The translations under genes and the position numbers were made by a program. Shown in pieces: positions 1 through 8,011 of a DNA stretch of 64,000 bases. Within the stretch, counting starts at the first letter, position 1, and each line of letters begins with the position of its first letter. Below the pieces are notes generated by a model, which saw only the letters and a list, made by a program, of their open reading frames with translations, made no database searches and was not told the origin of the DNA. Source of the DNA: an uncultured Clostridia bacterium (GTDB lineage: Bacteria > Bacillota > Clostridia > UBA1381 > UBA9506); assembly GCA_934438075.1 (NCBI GenBank), contig CAKSBF010000007.1:76773-140772 (forward strand). Direction: 5' to 3'.

Positions 1-77
1 AAACAATGCAAGAAGAAACGAAAAAAATTTCAGATTACTACATAACAGATTTTGACAGTTTTTGTTTTAAAACAAAA

Positions 78-875
78 ATGAAAACAGCATTGACTATTGC
101 AGGTAGTGATTCAAGCGGCGGCGCAGGCATACAGGCAGATATTAAAACTATGACGATGAACGGCGTCTATGCAATGAGCGCCATTACGGCACTCACTGCT
201 CAAAACACGCTTGGCGTAAGAGCAATTTTAGATTCGACAGCAGATTTTCTAAAAGAACAGCTTGATGCAATATTTGAAGATATCTTTCCTGATAGCGTAA
301 AAATTGGAATGGTATCATCCAGTGAGTTGATAAATGTAATTGCAGATAGACTAAAGTTTTATAATGCACAAAATATTGTTGTAGATCCCGTAATGGTAGC
401 AACAAGCGGCTCTGCGCTTATAAAAACCGACGCCATAAAAACATTGGTTTCAAAACTGCTTCCGATTGCAACTCTTGTCACTCCCAATATACCCGAAGCA
501 GAAATCTTATCCGATATGAAAATTTGCAACAAAGAAGATATGATGAAAGCAGCAAAATATATCGGAGAAAATTACAGTTGCAGTGTACTGCTTAAGGGGG
601 GCCACAATATAAACGATGCAAATGATCTTTTGTTTGAAAACGGCAGGCTTATATGGTTTAACGGAAAACGAATTGATAATCCAAACACTCACGGAACCGG
701 ATGTACTTTATCAAGTGCAATTGCAGCAAATCTTGCAAAAGGACACGCTCTTGCCGAGTCAGTGAAAAAGGCAAAGGATTACCTATCAGATGCCCTTGCG
801 GAAGGTCTTGATTTAGGTAACGGTTCAGGTCCAATGAAACATAATTTTAACTTACAAAGTAAGTTCGCAAATTAA
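78..875 (+). CDS. thiD: Hydroxymethylpyrimidine/phosphomethylpyrimidine kinase
   Basis: A 265-residue cytosolic kinase of the ribokinase fold that phosphorylates HMP and HMP-P for thiamine synthesis. The N-terminus MKTALTIAGSDSSGGAGIQAD is the typical ThiD opening with its substrate-binding GSDSSGGAG. VDPVMVATSG and the C-terminal NTHGTGCTLSSAIA anion-hole motif with its catalytic Asp/Cys region are present. The frame is open a further 24 codons upstream to base 6, but that stretch does not look like a ThiD N-terminus. The ATG at 78 has no clear Shine-Dalgarno, so the start is less certain than the function. No other thiamine gene lies downstream; any partners would be off the left edge. No TPP riboswitch is visible. 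Confidence 0.9.
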   Translation: MKTALTIAGSDSSGGAGIQADIKTMTMNGVYAMSAITALTAQNTLGVRAILDSTADFLKEQLDAIFEDIFPDSVKIGMVSSSELINVIADRLKFYNAQNIVVDPVMVATSGSALIKTDAIKTLVSKLLPIATLVTPNIPEAEILSDMKICNKEDMMKAAKYIGENYSCSVLLKGGHNINDANDLLFENGRLIWFNGKRIDNPNTHGTGCTLSSAIAANLAKGHALAESVKKAKDYLSDALAEGLDLGNGSGPMKHNFNLQSKFAN

Positions 876-919
876 AATGATATATTTAAATACCCTCGTT
901 ATCTCCTCTTCCCGAAATT

Positions 920-2230
920 TTACCAATAGACCAGCTTACTTGTTCTACTCAGTACAATAGCCGCGGCCAGCGTTATAGTCTCCGTCACAAAGGGAGCAAT
1001 CCAGATGGCTTCCGCGCCGAAAATCAACGGAAGGCAGAATACCATCAGTGCCTTGATTGCAACACCGCGACTGATGGCAATAGCGTTGGCAGTAGCGGTT
1101 CGCTTGGTGGAGAAAAAATACGCCGTATAAATGAGATTCAGTGCCATCGGAATAAAGGACAACGCAAACAGAGGCAGAGCTGCCGATGCCGTCTCTATCA
1201 GCTCCGGTTCCTTGTTGAAAATGCGGATCACCGGCACATCAAAGAAGAACAGCCCTCCATAGATGAACACCGACCGCACAATATTGATGAGAAGTCCGCT
1301 GCGAAAATACCATTTCATCCCGTCGGTATCCTTTCTGCCATAGCATTGCCCCCACAGGGGCTGTAAGCCCTGTGCCACGCCGGAAAGCATGGCGTTGGCA
1401 AGTGAATAGATAAAACTCAAAACGCTAAAGGTTGAGATTCCGATATCACCCACCAGATGCGCCAACATCAGATTATAGCAAAGTGCGGTAACGGGCGTGG
1501 TGAGCTGTGTGACTGCCTCCGGTATGCCACGCTTGCAGACCTTTGCCATCAATCCACCGCTGAATTTAAATACTCTGATCCGAAGGTCGCCTTTTTTCCG
1601 CAAAAAGTGTGCTAGCAGAACAAGGACAGACAGCACTTGTCCCAGGCCGGATGCAACTGCAGCACCAATAATGCCCATTTGGAGCGGAAAAATAAAAAGC
1701 CAGTCGAGAAAGATGTTTGCGACAGCTCCGACACACATCCCGACAAAAGACAGTGTCGGCGAGCCATCATTGCGGACAAATACCGACAGACAAGTACCTA
1801 TGAGCATAGGGATAGAAAAAGCAGAGCAATAGAACAGATACTGCGCCGACATCTCCCGCATCTCTGCGCTTAGATTTTTTGCGCCGCTCAAATCCACGAT
1901 TTGCTGTGAAAATACCATACCCACAGCCATCAGCAGCACAGCCACGAGAAGTGTTAGTAAGAAAGCGCTCATAAAAGCGTGGTTTGCACCGTCCTTGTCA
2001 CCGCGCCCCATGCGAATGGCAACAACCGTTGCACCGCCCATGGGAAACATGGCAGTGAGAGCCACCACGAAAGTAATAAAGGGCACAGCTATATTAACTG
2101 CACCGAGAGCTGCTGCGCCGACTCCCTGCCCAACAAAAATACCGTCCACCACATTGTAAAGATAGGTCACGAAAAGTCCGCCCAATGCAGGGAAAATGTA
2201 ACGTACCAGAGAATTTGTTTTTACATTCAT
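920..2230 (-). CDS. MATE-family multidrug efflux transporter
   Basis: A 436-residue polytopic membrane protein of the MATE/DinF type, which exports cationic drugs or metabolites using a Na+ or H+ gradient. About twelve hydrophobic segments can be followed, and the LYNVVDGIFVGQGVG segment after the first helix is typical of the family. The ATG at 2230 follows a strong GGAGG; the frame stays open upstream to a TTG at 2311, but that part is leader with two hairpins. Base composition is richer in G+C than the neighbours (38 of 60 bases at 1981-2040), suggesting recent transfer. Expression is probably controlled by attenuation in the leader (see 2231-2400). The substrate cannot be told from sequence. 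Confidence 0.88.
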   Translation of the reverse strand: MNVKTNSLVRYIFPALGGLFVTYLYNVVDGIFVGQGVGAAALGAVNIAVPFITFVVALTAMFPMGGATVVAIRMGRGDKDGANHAFMSAFLLTLLVAVLLMAVGMVFSQQIVDLSGAKNLSAEMREMSAQYLFYCSAFSIPMLIGTCLSVFVRNDGSPTLSFVGMCVGAVANIFLDWLFIFPLQMGIIGAAVASGLGQVLSVLVLLAHFLRKKGDLRIRVFKFSGGLMAKVCKRGIPEAVTQLTTPVTALCYNLMLAHLVGDIGISTFSVLSFIYSLANAMLSGVAQGLQPLWGQCYGRKDTDGMKWYFRSGLLINIVRSVFIYGGLFFFDVPVIRIFNKEPELIETASAALPLFALSFIPMALNLIYTAYFFSTKRTATANAIAISRGVAIKALMVFCLPLIFGAEAIWIAPFVTETITLAAAIVLSRTSKLVYW

Positions 2231-2239
2231 ACAGATATC

Positions 2240-2282
2240 CTCCAAACATAAAAAATGGGGCAAAGCCCTGAAAGCCTCGCCC
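2240..2282 (-). terminator. Leader terminator/attenuator 2 before the MATE gene
   Basis: On the minus strand GGGGCGAGGC pairs with GCUUUGCCCC (10 bp, two G-U pairs) around a 7-base loop, followed by A and six U. It ends just before the GGAGG of the MATE gene, so it sits in the untranslated leader and would stop transcription unless disrupted. Confidence 0.65.
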
Positions 2283-2287
2283 CTGTA

Positions 2288-2329
2288 AACAAAAAGTGGG
2301 ATAAGGCCCAAAATGGTCTTATCCCACTT
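2288..2329 (-). terminator. Leader terminator/attenuator 1 before the MATE gene
   Basis: A 15-bp inverted repeat (2294-2308 with 2315-2329, one G-U pair, 6-base loop) is followed on the minus strand by TTTTTGTTT. It lies between the promoter and attenuator 2. An upstream CTTATC at about 2359-2364 (minus strand) could pair with the GATAAG of the left arm and act as an antiterminator. Confidence 0.65.
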
Positions 2330-2371
2330 AAGCGATCTTAATTGACCGCAAGTCCTCTGATAAGCGACTAT

Positions 2372-2400
2372 AGTATATCATCTTCCGGAGCAATTGTCAA
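2372..2400 (-). promoter_or_regulatory. SigmaA promoter of the MATE leader
   Basis: TTGACA (2400-2395), a 17-base spacer and TATACT (2377-2372) on the minus strand, close to consensus. The transcript would start near 2365, giving a leader of about 135 bases. Confidence 0.8.
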
Positions 2401-2516
2401 CGGGCACTGCAAAAACCTAAGACAATTTTTACAGTTAATACGCTAAACATTACCGCAATAGCTGTGCTTCATTTGGAACTTCTCCGTTTCAATATTTGCA
2501 TAATATAAACCGAAAT

Positions 2517-3314
2517 TTATTTTTGTGCCGCAAATATTGTACCAACGTTTTCGCCTTTTATGACGCTATATAGTGCCTGCGGATTCTTCCCATTTGTTAC
2601 GATAACGTCAATCCCTTGTCTTGTGGCAATATCAGCTGCTTGTAACTTTGTTTTCATTCCACCCGTTCCTCGCCTTGAACCAGCCCCACCTGCGAGTGCG
2701 TATGTACTGGCATCTATTTTTTCGACACGACTAATCAGTTTTGCACTTTTTGAAAGTCTGGGATCTTTGTCATAAAAACCGTCAATATCTGACAAAATAA
2801 CCAGCATATCCGCCTTGCATAGTACCGCGACCACTGCCGAGAGCATATCGTTATCTCCGAAGATTTTTTCTTCTGATTCAATCTCTTTGTAGCTGACGGA
2901 ATCATTTTCGTTTACGATTGGGATAATCTCCTGTTCCAACAAAGCCGTAAAAGTGTTTGCCAGGTTTTCTTTCTTTTCTTCGTCTTTAATATCATCCGCA
3001 TTTAACAAAATTTGTGCAACGGTTTTATTATAATAGCCAAAGAACTTATCATATAGAAACATATTTTCACATTGCCCGACTGCCGCTGCTGCCTGCTTCA
3101 TTCGTAGCTCTGTGGGTTTCTCTTTTAAATGCATTTTCTGCACTCCAACCGCTATGGCACCTGATGAAACTAAAACCACTTCATTTCCCATATTTTGAAT
3201 ATCTGACAGTATTAGTGCCAGTTCCTCAAACGTTCTTAAATCACTATTACCAATTTCGTTAGTCAATGTGGATGTTCCCACCTTTACAACGATTCGGCTT
3301 CTTTTGATTCCCAT
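2517..3314 (-). CDS. proB: Glutamate 5-kinase, short form
   Basis: A 265-residue amino-acid-kinase-fold enzyme catalysing ATP-dependent phosphorylation of glutamate, the first step of proline synthesis. Motifs seen: VVKVGTSTLT at the N-terminus, VSSGAIAVG, an NENDSVS region, FGDNDMLSA, LSDIDGFYDKDPR, and GTGGMKTKLQAA. The length matches forms lacking the C-terminal PUA domain of E. coli ProB. AAAGGAG sits 9 bases before the ATG. No proA (glutamyl phosphate reductase) is adjacent, so the next enzyme must be encoded elsewhere. Feedback inhibition by proline is the family norm but cannot be read here. Confidence 0.92.
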   Translation of the reverse strand: MGIKRSRIVVKVGTSTLTNEIGNSDLRTFEELALILSDIQNMGNEVVLVSSGAIAVGVQKMHLKEKPTELRMKQAAAAVGQCENMFLYDKFFGYYNKTVAQILLNADDIKDEEKKENLANTFTALLEQEIIPIVNENDSVSYKEIESEEKIFGDNDMLSAVVAVLCKADMLVILSDIDGFYDKDPRLSKSAKLISRVEKIDASTYALAGGAGSRRGTGGMKTKLQAADIATRQGIDVIVTNGKNPQALYSVIKGENVGTIFAAQK

Positions 3315-3553
3315 CTAAAATACTCCTTTATGAATTTAATTGACTCCTAAAGCAATTCCGTCTTATTTTACAGAAATTATATCACAAAATCAGCAAGAAA
3401 GCAATCGTTTCCGACTGCTTTCTCCCTTTTGCATAAAAAACCATTTTGACCAAGCCCAGCATTATTCAATGTTTTTTATACCGTTAAGAAATTTTTCTGA
3501 AACAAAAAAACAACCCATGCGGATTGTCATGAAACTGTTATATAAACCGGGAC

Positions 3554-3715
3554 TCACTTCTTTTTATATAATAAAAAGAAAAGTCCGCTAATTAAAAGAG
3601 GAAAAACAAAGACACCTATATTGACGGGCTTTATATCGCCAAGAAAAGACAGTAACCCTATTATGGATATTACCATTGAAATAATTGCTATAATTTTATA
3701 GATAATCCGATTCAT
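3554..3715 (-). CDS. Small two-helix membrane protein (hypothetical)
   Basis: A 53-residue ORF that I do not recognise. It begins MNRIIYKIIAIISMVIS, has a second hydrophobic stretch NIGVFVFPLLISGLFFLLY and ends with KKK, so it reads as two membrane helices with a short loop (FLGDIKPVN). GAGGAG lies 10 bases before the ATG. It stands alone between proB and a GNAT gene. Composition and hydrophobic layout make it a credible small gene, with no function suggested by context. Confidence 0.5.
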   Translation of the reverse strand: MNRIIYKIIAIISMVISIIGLLSFLGDIKPVNIGVFVFPLLISGLFFLLYKKK

Positions 3716-3776
3716 GTTTCATATTCTCCTCAAAACCCGGTTTGTACTATTCTAAAAAATGGAATTAGTTAGCCTT

Positions 3777-3903
3777 TCAATCATCAGCGATAGCAAGAGC
3801 TAATCCAACAGCATCTACTGCCAATGTATGCAACTCCGCCCCCGAACTGCACATTTGCAGTAAAATAGCAAATAATAAAACAACGATCCCTTTATTTTTT
3901 CAT
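3777..3903 (-). pseudogene. Possible small exported ORF broken at an A6 run
   Basis: ATG is followed by six A and then an immediate TAA. Removing one A would open a 41-residue frame starting MKNKGIVVLLFAILLQMC, which resembles a signal peptide, ending AVGLALAIADD. As given it is not translatable from an ATG. It may be a decayed gene, a sequencing indel or chance. No homologue recognised. Confidence 0.2.
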
Positions 3904-3972
3904 ATAATTACACTCTCTCGTCAGATAAAACTCGACAAATTAACAGCCTGCCATTTCCATGATAACATTAAT

Positions 3973-4428
3973 CTATAATTGCTTACGCATATAGATCACA
4001 TCATCCATAGGATTATCGTAATACGCCCCGCACTCCTCGAATCCGTGCTTTTTATATAAGGAAATCGCTGCTTTCAGTGGCACAATCGTATCAAGCACAA
4101 TTTCTTTATAGCCTGCATTCTTGGCATGGGAAAGTATTTCGGTGACAAGAGTATCTCCTAAATGCATTCCTCTTGCAGCAGGGCAGACATATAAACGTTT
4201 CATTTCGCAGCGAACATTGGAATGTCGGTGATAAGCTACCATGCCCAAAATTTTATCGTGATCTATGGCTACCAGAATTTCCCCCTCCGGAGCCGTGTAT
4301 TTATGGGATGGATCATTTAGTTCATCCTCAATATTCTGGAAAGATAAATCCCTGCCTAAGCGCATTGAATATTCTTTGATAAGCTCCCTTACTTCCGGCA
4401 AATAGTCTTTACCATCAACTATTTTCAT
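3973..4428 (-). CDS. GNAT-family N-acetyltransferase
   Basis: A 151-residue acetyl-CoA-dependent N-acetyltransferase of unknown substrate. The acetyl-CoA loop region is MKRLYVCPAARGMHLGDTLV (motif A, R/Q-x-x-G-x-G/A type with HLG), followed by GYKEIVLDTI and the C-terminal SLYKKHGFEECGAYY typical of the fold. GGAGG precedes the ATG at 4428 by 8 bases; the in-frame GTG at 4443 overlaps that Shine-Dalgarno and is not used here. The next gene on the same strand upstream is the B3/4 protein, about 45 bases away, so co-transcription is likely. Confidence 0.85.
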   Translation of the reverse strand: MKIVDGKDYLPEVRELIKEYSMRLGRDLSFQNIEDELNDPSHKYTAPEGEILVAIDHDKILGMVAYHRHSNVRCEMKRLYVCPAARGMHLGDTLVTEILSHAKNAGYKEIVLDTIVPLKAAISLYKKHGFEECGAYYDNPMDDVIYMRKQL

Positions 4429-4473
4429 TATAAATTCCTCCACAAACTCCGATTTTAAGCCTACAACCGGAAT

Positions 4474-5133
4474 TTATACAATCCGGGTTTCTATATTCTG
4501 ACCAGCAGCAAACTTCTGAAACGCTCCTTTGGCGTTAATCAATAATGCCTGAAGGTCAATATCATTTTCAAAGCAATAAATAACGACCAGAATATCCTTT
4601 GTATCTTTTGTTACCATTGCCCTTGTAGAATCGGACATGGAACAACCGAAAATACCATCATCATTAGAGAGTACAAGCAAATTTTCCAAATCCAAAAAAT
4701 CTTTTCCAATACCGTTGTAGCCTTCGCCTTTCTCTGCCCTTCTTAATGCGATTGCACCGTGAATATGAGCCAAATCATATGAACCGACCGACAATCCGCT
4801 TTCAACAGAAATCAAATTATTTACATCGACAACAGAATTGACGTGATACAATTCATCGCCACGGCGCACTCTGCGGATCAGTGCTTCTGATGAAACCCTG
4901 TATCTTCCGGGATTTCTGCCGAAAGCCTTATAAACTGCACTACTCCCTTTGATACCTGAAATCTCGCTCCATTCTTTTCCCTCAATCAAGCTGCGCACCT
5001 TTGGAAGAACATCATTATTCATATATTCCCAAAATGTATGATCTGATTCTTTCACGTCTGCCTGAAAGTGAAGCAGTCCCAAGCGAATTTCCGGATATAC
5101 AGAAAAAAGTTTCTTATCAATTTCTATTTTCAT
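4474..5133 (-). CDS. B3/B4 tRNA-binding domain protein
   Basis: A 219-residue stand-alone B3/B4 domain, the fold found in the beta chain of phenylalanyl-tRNA synthetase where it edits mischarged tRNA. Characteristic stretches are KAFGRNPGRYRVSSEALIRR, VNSVVDVNNLISVESGLSVG and a C-terminal segment with TKDILVVIYC. Stand-alone copies are common in Firmicutes and are thought to act on aminoacyl-tRNA or amino acids, but the substrate is not established. I chose the ATG at 5133 over a TTG at 5151; the Shine-Dalgarno is weak. It lies between two GNAT-type genes, the upstream one broken. Confidence 0.85.
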   Translation of the reverse strand: MKIEIDKKLFSVYPEIRLGLLHFQADVKESDHTFWEYMNNDVLPKVRSLIEGKEWSEISGIKGSSAVYKAFGRNPGRYRVSSEALIRRVRRGDELYHVNSVVDVNNLISVESGLSVGSYDLAHIHGAIALRRAEKGEGYNGIGKDFLDLENLLVLSNDDGIFGCSMSDSTRAMVTKDTKDILVVIYCFENDIDLQALLINAKGAFQKFAAGQNIETRIV

Positions 5134-5192
5134 TTTAGTGACTTCTCTCAAAATTTTGCTTTTTTCAGTCCTACAAACCGAAAGTTACAAAT

Positions 5193-5333
5193 TTAACTCA
5201 AACAGTCCAATTCGGGATCAAAATAGGCAGTTCCGGGAATATCAAGATTAAACTTTTTCAGATTTGTTCTTATAATCTCGGCAATTACGGAATTATCCGC
5301 AGCAGTAATCAATCGTATTTTTATATTATTCAT
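5193..5333 (-). pseudogene. Truncated GNAT acetyltransferase remnant
   Basis: A 46-codon ORF (MNNIKIRLITAADNSVIAEI at the start, then ending IPGTAYFDPELDCLS) matches the first part of small GNAT acetyltransferases, which usually run to about 150-170 residues with an R-x-x-[DN] N-terminus and a PGTAYFDPELD segment. The frame stops at TAA (5195-5193) and the sequence that follows does not continue the family. A GAGGGG lies 9 bases before the ATG. I read it as a 3'-deleted gene left in the cluster; a real short peptide is less likely. Confidence 0.55.
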
Positions 5334-5351
5334 AGTATAAAATCCCCTCGT

Positions 5352-6077
5352 TTAAAAATTCCAAGGCAGATATGCCGCCAAAATTGCAAGCAAAACAGCC
5401 GGCAACATATTTGCAACATTGATTTTCTTGCCCCAAACCAAATTGATTCCGATACAGAAAATTAAAATAGAACCAATCAAAGATAAGTATGCAACGGCGG
5501 TTTCGGTCATAATCGGGGATATTAAGCGTGCAAGCAAGGTTATACATCCCTCAAAAACAAACACCGGAATTGCAGCAAAAGCACAGCTCTTCCCCATAGA
5601 TGACGTCATAACCGCAATAATAATAAAATCCAAAACCGATTTTACCGCAAGCGTTGAATAATCATTTAAAAGTCCATCTTGTATAGCTCCCACAATAGCC
5701 ATTGCCCCTATTGATACTGTCAGCGAAGCGGTTACAAAAGCATTTACAAATCTGACATCGCCGCTGTTTCCTGTTTTCTTTTTAAGCCATTCGCCAAATT
5801 GCTCAAATCTTTTTTCAATGCAAAGCAATTCACCAATTATGGTTCCTATTGCAATGCACAGTACAATAAGCATTGATTTACCGCTTGTGATTTTCAGATT
5901 TTCAATTTTCAGCATTCCTTCCATAGCCCCTGCAATTGCTATAAAGAGAACACTTATTCCACAAGTCTTGTTCAAAGCCTCTTGCTGTTCCGGCTTAAAT
6001 AATTTTTCCGTAACGTGCCCCATTAGACCACCGATTATTATGCTGACACTGTTTATTATCGTTCCGAGTCCTAACAT
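5352..6077 (-). CDS. DUF554 family integral membrane protein
   Basis: A 241-residue membrane protein of the DUF554 (YdfK-like) family, probably a small-molecule transporter, with no proven substrate. It opens MLGLGTIINSVSIIIGGLMG, followed by about six to seven further hydrophobic segments, with GEWLKKKTG as the main charged loop. Family members show this length and this glycine-rich first helix. GGTGAG precedes the ATG at 6077; the ATG five codons upstream has no ribosome site. It is the first gene of a minus-strand run that includes the broken GNAT, B3/4 and GNAT genes. Confidence 0.85.
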   Translation of the reverse strand: MLGLGTIINSVSIIIGGLMGHVTEKLFKPEQQEALNKTCGISVLFIAIAGAMEGMLKIENLKITSGKSMLIVLCIAIGTIIGELLCIEKRFEQFGEWLKKKTGNSGDVRFVNAFVTASLTVSIGAMAIVGAIQDGLLNDYSTLAVKSVLDFIIIAVMTSSMGKSCAFAAIPVFVFEGCITLLARLISPIMTETAVAYLSLIGSILIFCIGINLVWGKKINVANMLPAVLLAILAAYLPWNF

Positions 6078-6279
6078 TTGTTCACTCACCATTTTCTATG
6101 TATTTTGTTTATTATAGCATAAAAGAAATGAGATATTTGCGCCGCTAGTGCTGCTTCGCAAAAGGTCGTTAGTAAACCAAAAACGTTATAAGTGCGCCTG
6201 CAATCAAATAGTCAGCATGAATGTGATCTTTTGCGAAAGAGGAGGAATAACGGAGCATATGACTGATTTTTCTGCAAAG

Positions 6280-6309
6280 AAAAATCGGAATGGAGCAAAG
6301 TCCATTCCG
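6280..6309 (-). terminator. Terminator of tRNA-Arg
   Basis: CGGAATGGA (6286-6294) and TCCATTCCG (6301-6309) form a 9-bp stem with a 6-base loop, followed on the minus strand by ATTTTTC. It begins 4 bases after the tRNA 3' end. Confidence 0.8.
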
Positions 6310-6312
6310 ACG

Positions 6313-6389
6313 TGGTACGCCCAGAGGGATTCGAACCCCCGATCTTTCGGTTCGTAGCCGAACACTCTATCCAGCTGAGCTATGGGCGC
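6313..6389 (-). tRNA. tRNA-Arg (anticodon ACG)
   Basis: A complete 77-base cloverleaf including an encoded 3' CCA. The acceptor arm GCGCCCA pairs with TGGGCGT (one G-U pair), the D-arm has AGCTCAGCTGGATAGAG, the anticodon loop is CTACGAA with ACG in a TTCGG/CCGAA stem, and the T-loop is GTTCGAATC. A34 would be deaminated to inosine by TadA to read CGU, CGC and CGA. It has its own promoter and terminator. Confidence 0.97.
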
Positions 6390-6414
6390 ATTTCTTAGCT
6401 GAACAACGAAATCT

Positions 6415-6443
6415 ATTATAGCACGTTCCGAAGAAAAAAGCAA
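6415..6443 (-). promoter_or_regulatory. SigmaA promoter of tRNA-Arg
   Basis: TTGCTT (6443-6438), 17-base spacer, TATAAT (6420-6415) on the minus strand, about 25 bases before the mature tRNA. Confidence 0.75.
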
Positions 6444-6474
6444 GCTTTTTTTTAAAGAAATTGCAAATTTTTCT

Positions 6475-6518
6475 AAAAAATGCGGCAAATGTGCCAAAAG
6501 ACAAATGCCGCATTTTTT
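6475..6518 (-). terminator. Terminator after the symporter gene
   Basis: Inverted repeat AAAAAATGCGGCA / TGCCGCATTTTTT (6475-6487 and 6506-6518), 18-base loop, A/T runs on both sides so it could work in both directions. It follows the stop of the alanine/glycine symporter. Confidence 0.75.
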
Positions 6519-6524
6519 TATTGT

Positions 6525-7940
6525 TTATCCCCGCAGATCTTTCTTAAAATATTCTTTAGTATCCTTATAAACCACACTGCACAGCAAAACTAACGCAATA
6601 ATATTTGGGAACGCCATTAATCCATTAAAGATATCGGCAATATTCCAAACAGCAGCCACCGTAAGATACGGACCAATAAATACCGCAAGGATGTACACCA
6701 AACGGTAAATAAGTAAAACGGTCTTATTCTTTCCTCCGATCAGATATTGCAAACATTTTTCCGAATAATAGTTCCAACCCAGAATAGTTGTAAAAGCAAA
6801 AAATGCAAGACAAATCATTAAAATAAAAGAACTAACCATCGGCGGAAAAGGCAGACCCTGCTGAAACGCATACACTGTTGTAGCCGCACCTTGCTCCACC
6901 TCTGCTACCTTCCATGCACCGGTGATAACAACAGATAGACCGGTCATACTGCAAATGATGATCGTATCAATAAAGGTTCCGAGCATGCTAACCAGTCCCT
7001 GGCGAACCGGCTCCTTTGTCTGAGCAGCGGCGGCAGCAATCGGTGCCGAACCGAGACCAGCCTCGTTGGAAAAGATACCTCTGGCAATACCTTTCTGCAT
7101 AGCCATAAATATCGTTCCAACTGCACCGCCCGTAACAGCTGCCGGGTTAAATGCGCCACGAACAATTTCAACGATAGCGCCCGGTATCTTTGTTATGTTT
7201 AAAAGAAGTAAAATTACCGATACCAAAACATACAGAACAGCCATAAACGGTACTATGACCTCAGCAACCTTGCTGATTCTCTTTAACCCTCCGATAATAA
7301 CAAGCGCCACCAATATAGTTACTACCAAACCGGAAATAACAGTTGCCCATGTATATGCATGCTCCCCAATCGAAAACGCCACAGCAGAATCAGAAAAAAA
7401 TGTATTAACACAAGAGGCAATACCGTTAACCTGCGTAAAAGTTCCGATTCCCATCAGGCCAACGCAAAGTCCAAAAAATGCAAACAGCACCGCAAGCCAT
7501 TTAAAGTTCTTCCCAAGCCCTTTTTCAATGTAGTAGAAGGGTCCGCCAAGCACACTGCCATCCGACTCAATTTTTCGATACTTTACTGCCAAAAAACATT
7601 CTGCAAATTTTGTTGCCATTCCCAAAAATGCAGCTACAATCATCCAAAAAAGGGCTCCCGGACCACCGGTACACACCGCTGTCGCAATACCGACAATATT
7701 TCCTGTTCCGATAGTGGCGGAAAGTGCCGTACAAAGTGCACCAAAGGTAGACACATCGCCTTCTGCCCCTTCTTCATTCTTGAACATAAACTTAAAGGCT
7801 TTACCAATATGTTTAACCTGAATAAACCGACTGCATATGGTCAGCAAAAGCCCAACTGCCAGAATTCCGATCATTAATGGCCAGCCCCATACAAAATCAT
7901 CAATGATTTTAATTAATTCATCAAAACTCTCAAATGACAT
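6525..7940 (-). CDS. Alanine/glycine:cation symporter (AGCS family)
   Basis: A 471-residue transporter importing glycine or alanine with Na+ (AgcS/AlsT type). Family marks are LSATIGTGNIVGIATA, the GPGALFWM segment, FSNEAGLGSAPIAAAAAQT and the C-terminal TTILGWNYYSEKC. About eleven hydrophobic segments are visible. It lies behind a glycine riboswitch and a sigmaA promoter, so glycine is very likely the substrate and the regulator. The Shine-Dalgarno AAGGGGG, 6 bases from the ATG, can be masked by an upstream hairpin arm (see 7946-7994). It is a single-gene unit ending at the terminator at 6475-6518. Confidence 0.93.
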   Translation of the reverse strand: MSFESFDELIKIIDDFVWGWPLMIGILAVGLLLTICSRFIQVKHIGKAFKFMFKNEEGAEGDVSTFGALCTALSATIGTGNIVGIATAVCTGGPGALFWMIVAAFLGMATKFAECFLAVKYRKIESDGSVLGGPFYYIEKGLGKNFKWLAVLFAFFGLCVGLMGIGTFTQVNGIASCVNTFFSDSAVAFSIGEHAYTWATVISGLVVTILVALVIIGGLKRISKVAEVIVPFMAVLYVLVSVILLLLNITKIPGAIVEIVRGAFNPAAVTGGAVGTIFMAMQKGIARGIFSNEAGLGSAPIAAAAAQTKEPVRQGLVSMLGTFIDTIIICSMTGLSVVITGAWKVAEVEQGAATTVYAFQQGLPFPPMVSSFILMICLAFFAFTTILGWNYYSEKCLQYLIGGKNKTVLLIYRLVYILAVFIGPYLTVAAVWNIADIFNGLMAFPNIIALVLLCSVVYKDTKEYFKKDLRG

Positions 7941-7945
7941 AAAAA

Positions 7946-7994
7946 ATCCCCCTTAGTAAGTTGTGAATTTACGCACAAACACTCAAAGGAGGAT
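7946..7994 (-). promoter_or_regulatory. Shine-Dalgarno-sequestering hairpin below the riboswitch
   Basis: On the minus strand ATCCTCCTT (7994-7986) can pair with AAGGGGGAT (7954-7946), 9 bp with one G-U pair, covering the ribosome site of the symporter gene. A smaller TTGTG/CACAA hairpin sits in its loop. This looks like the riboswitch output: translation control. No U-run terminator is present between aptamer and start. Confidence 0.55.
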
Positions 7995-8011
7995 AAAACT
8001 TCATACAATAT

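Noticed and set aside
7066..7877. Long open frames antisense to the symporter gene
   Set aside because: They run opposite to a clear transporter gene with intact motifs; no ribosome site or family match.
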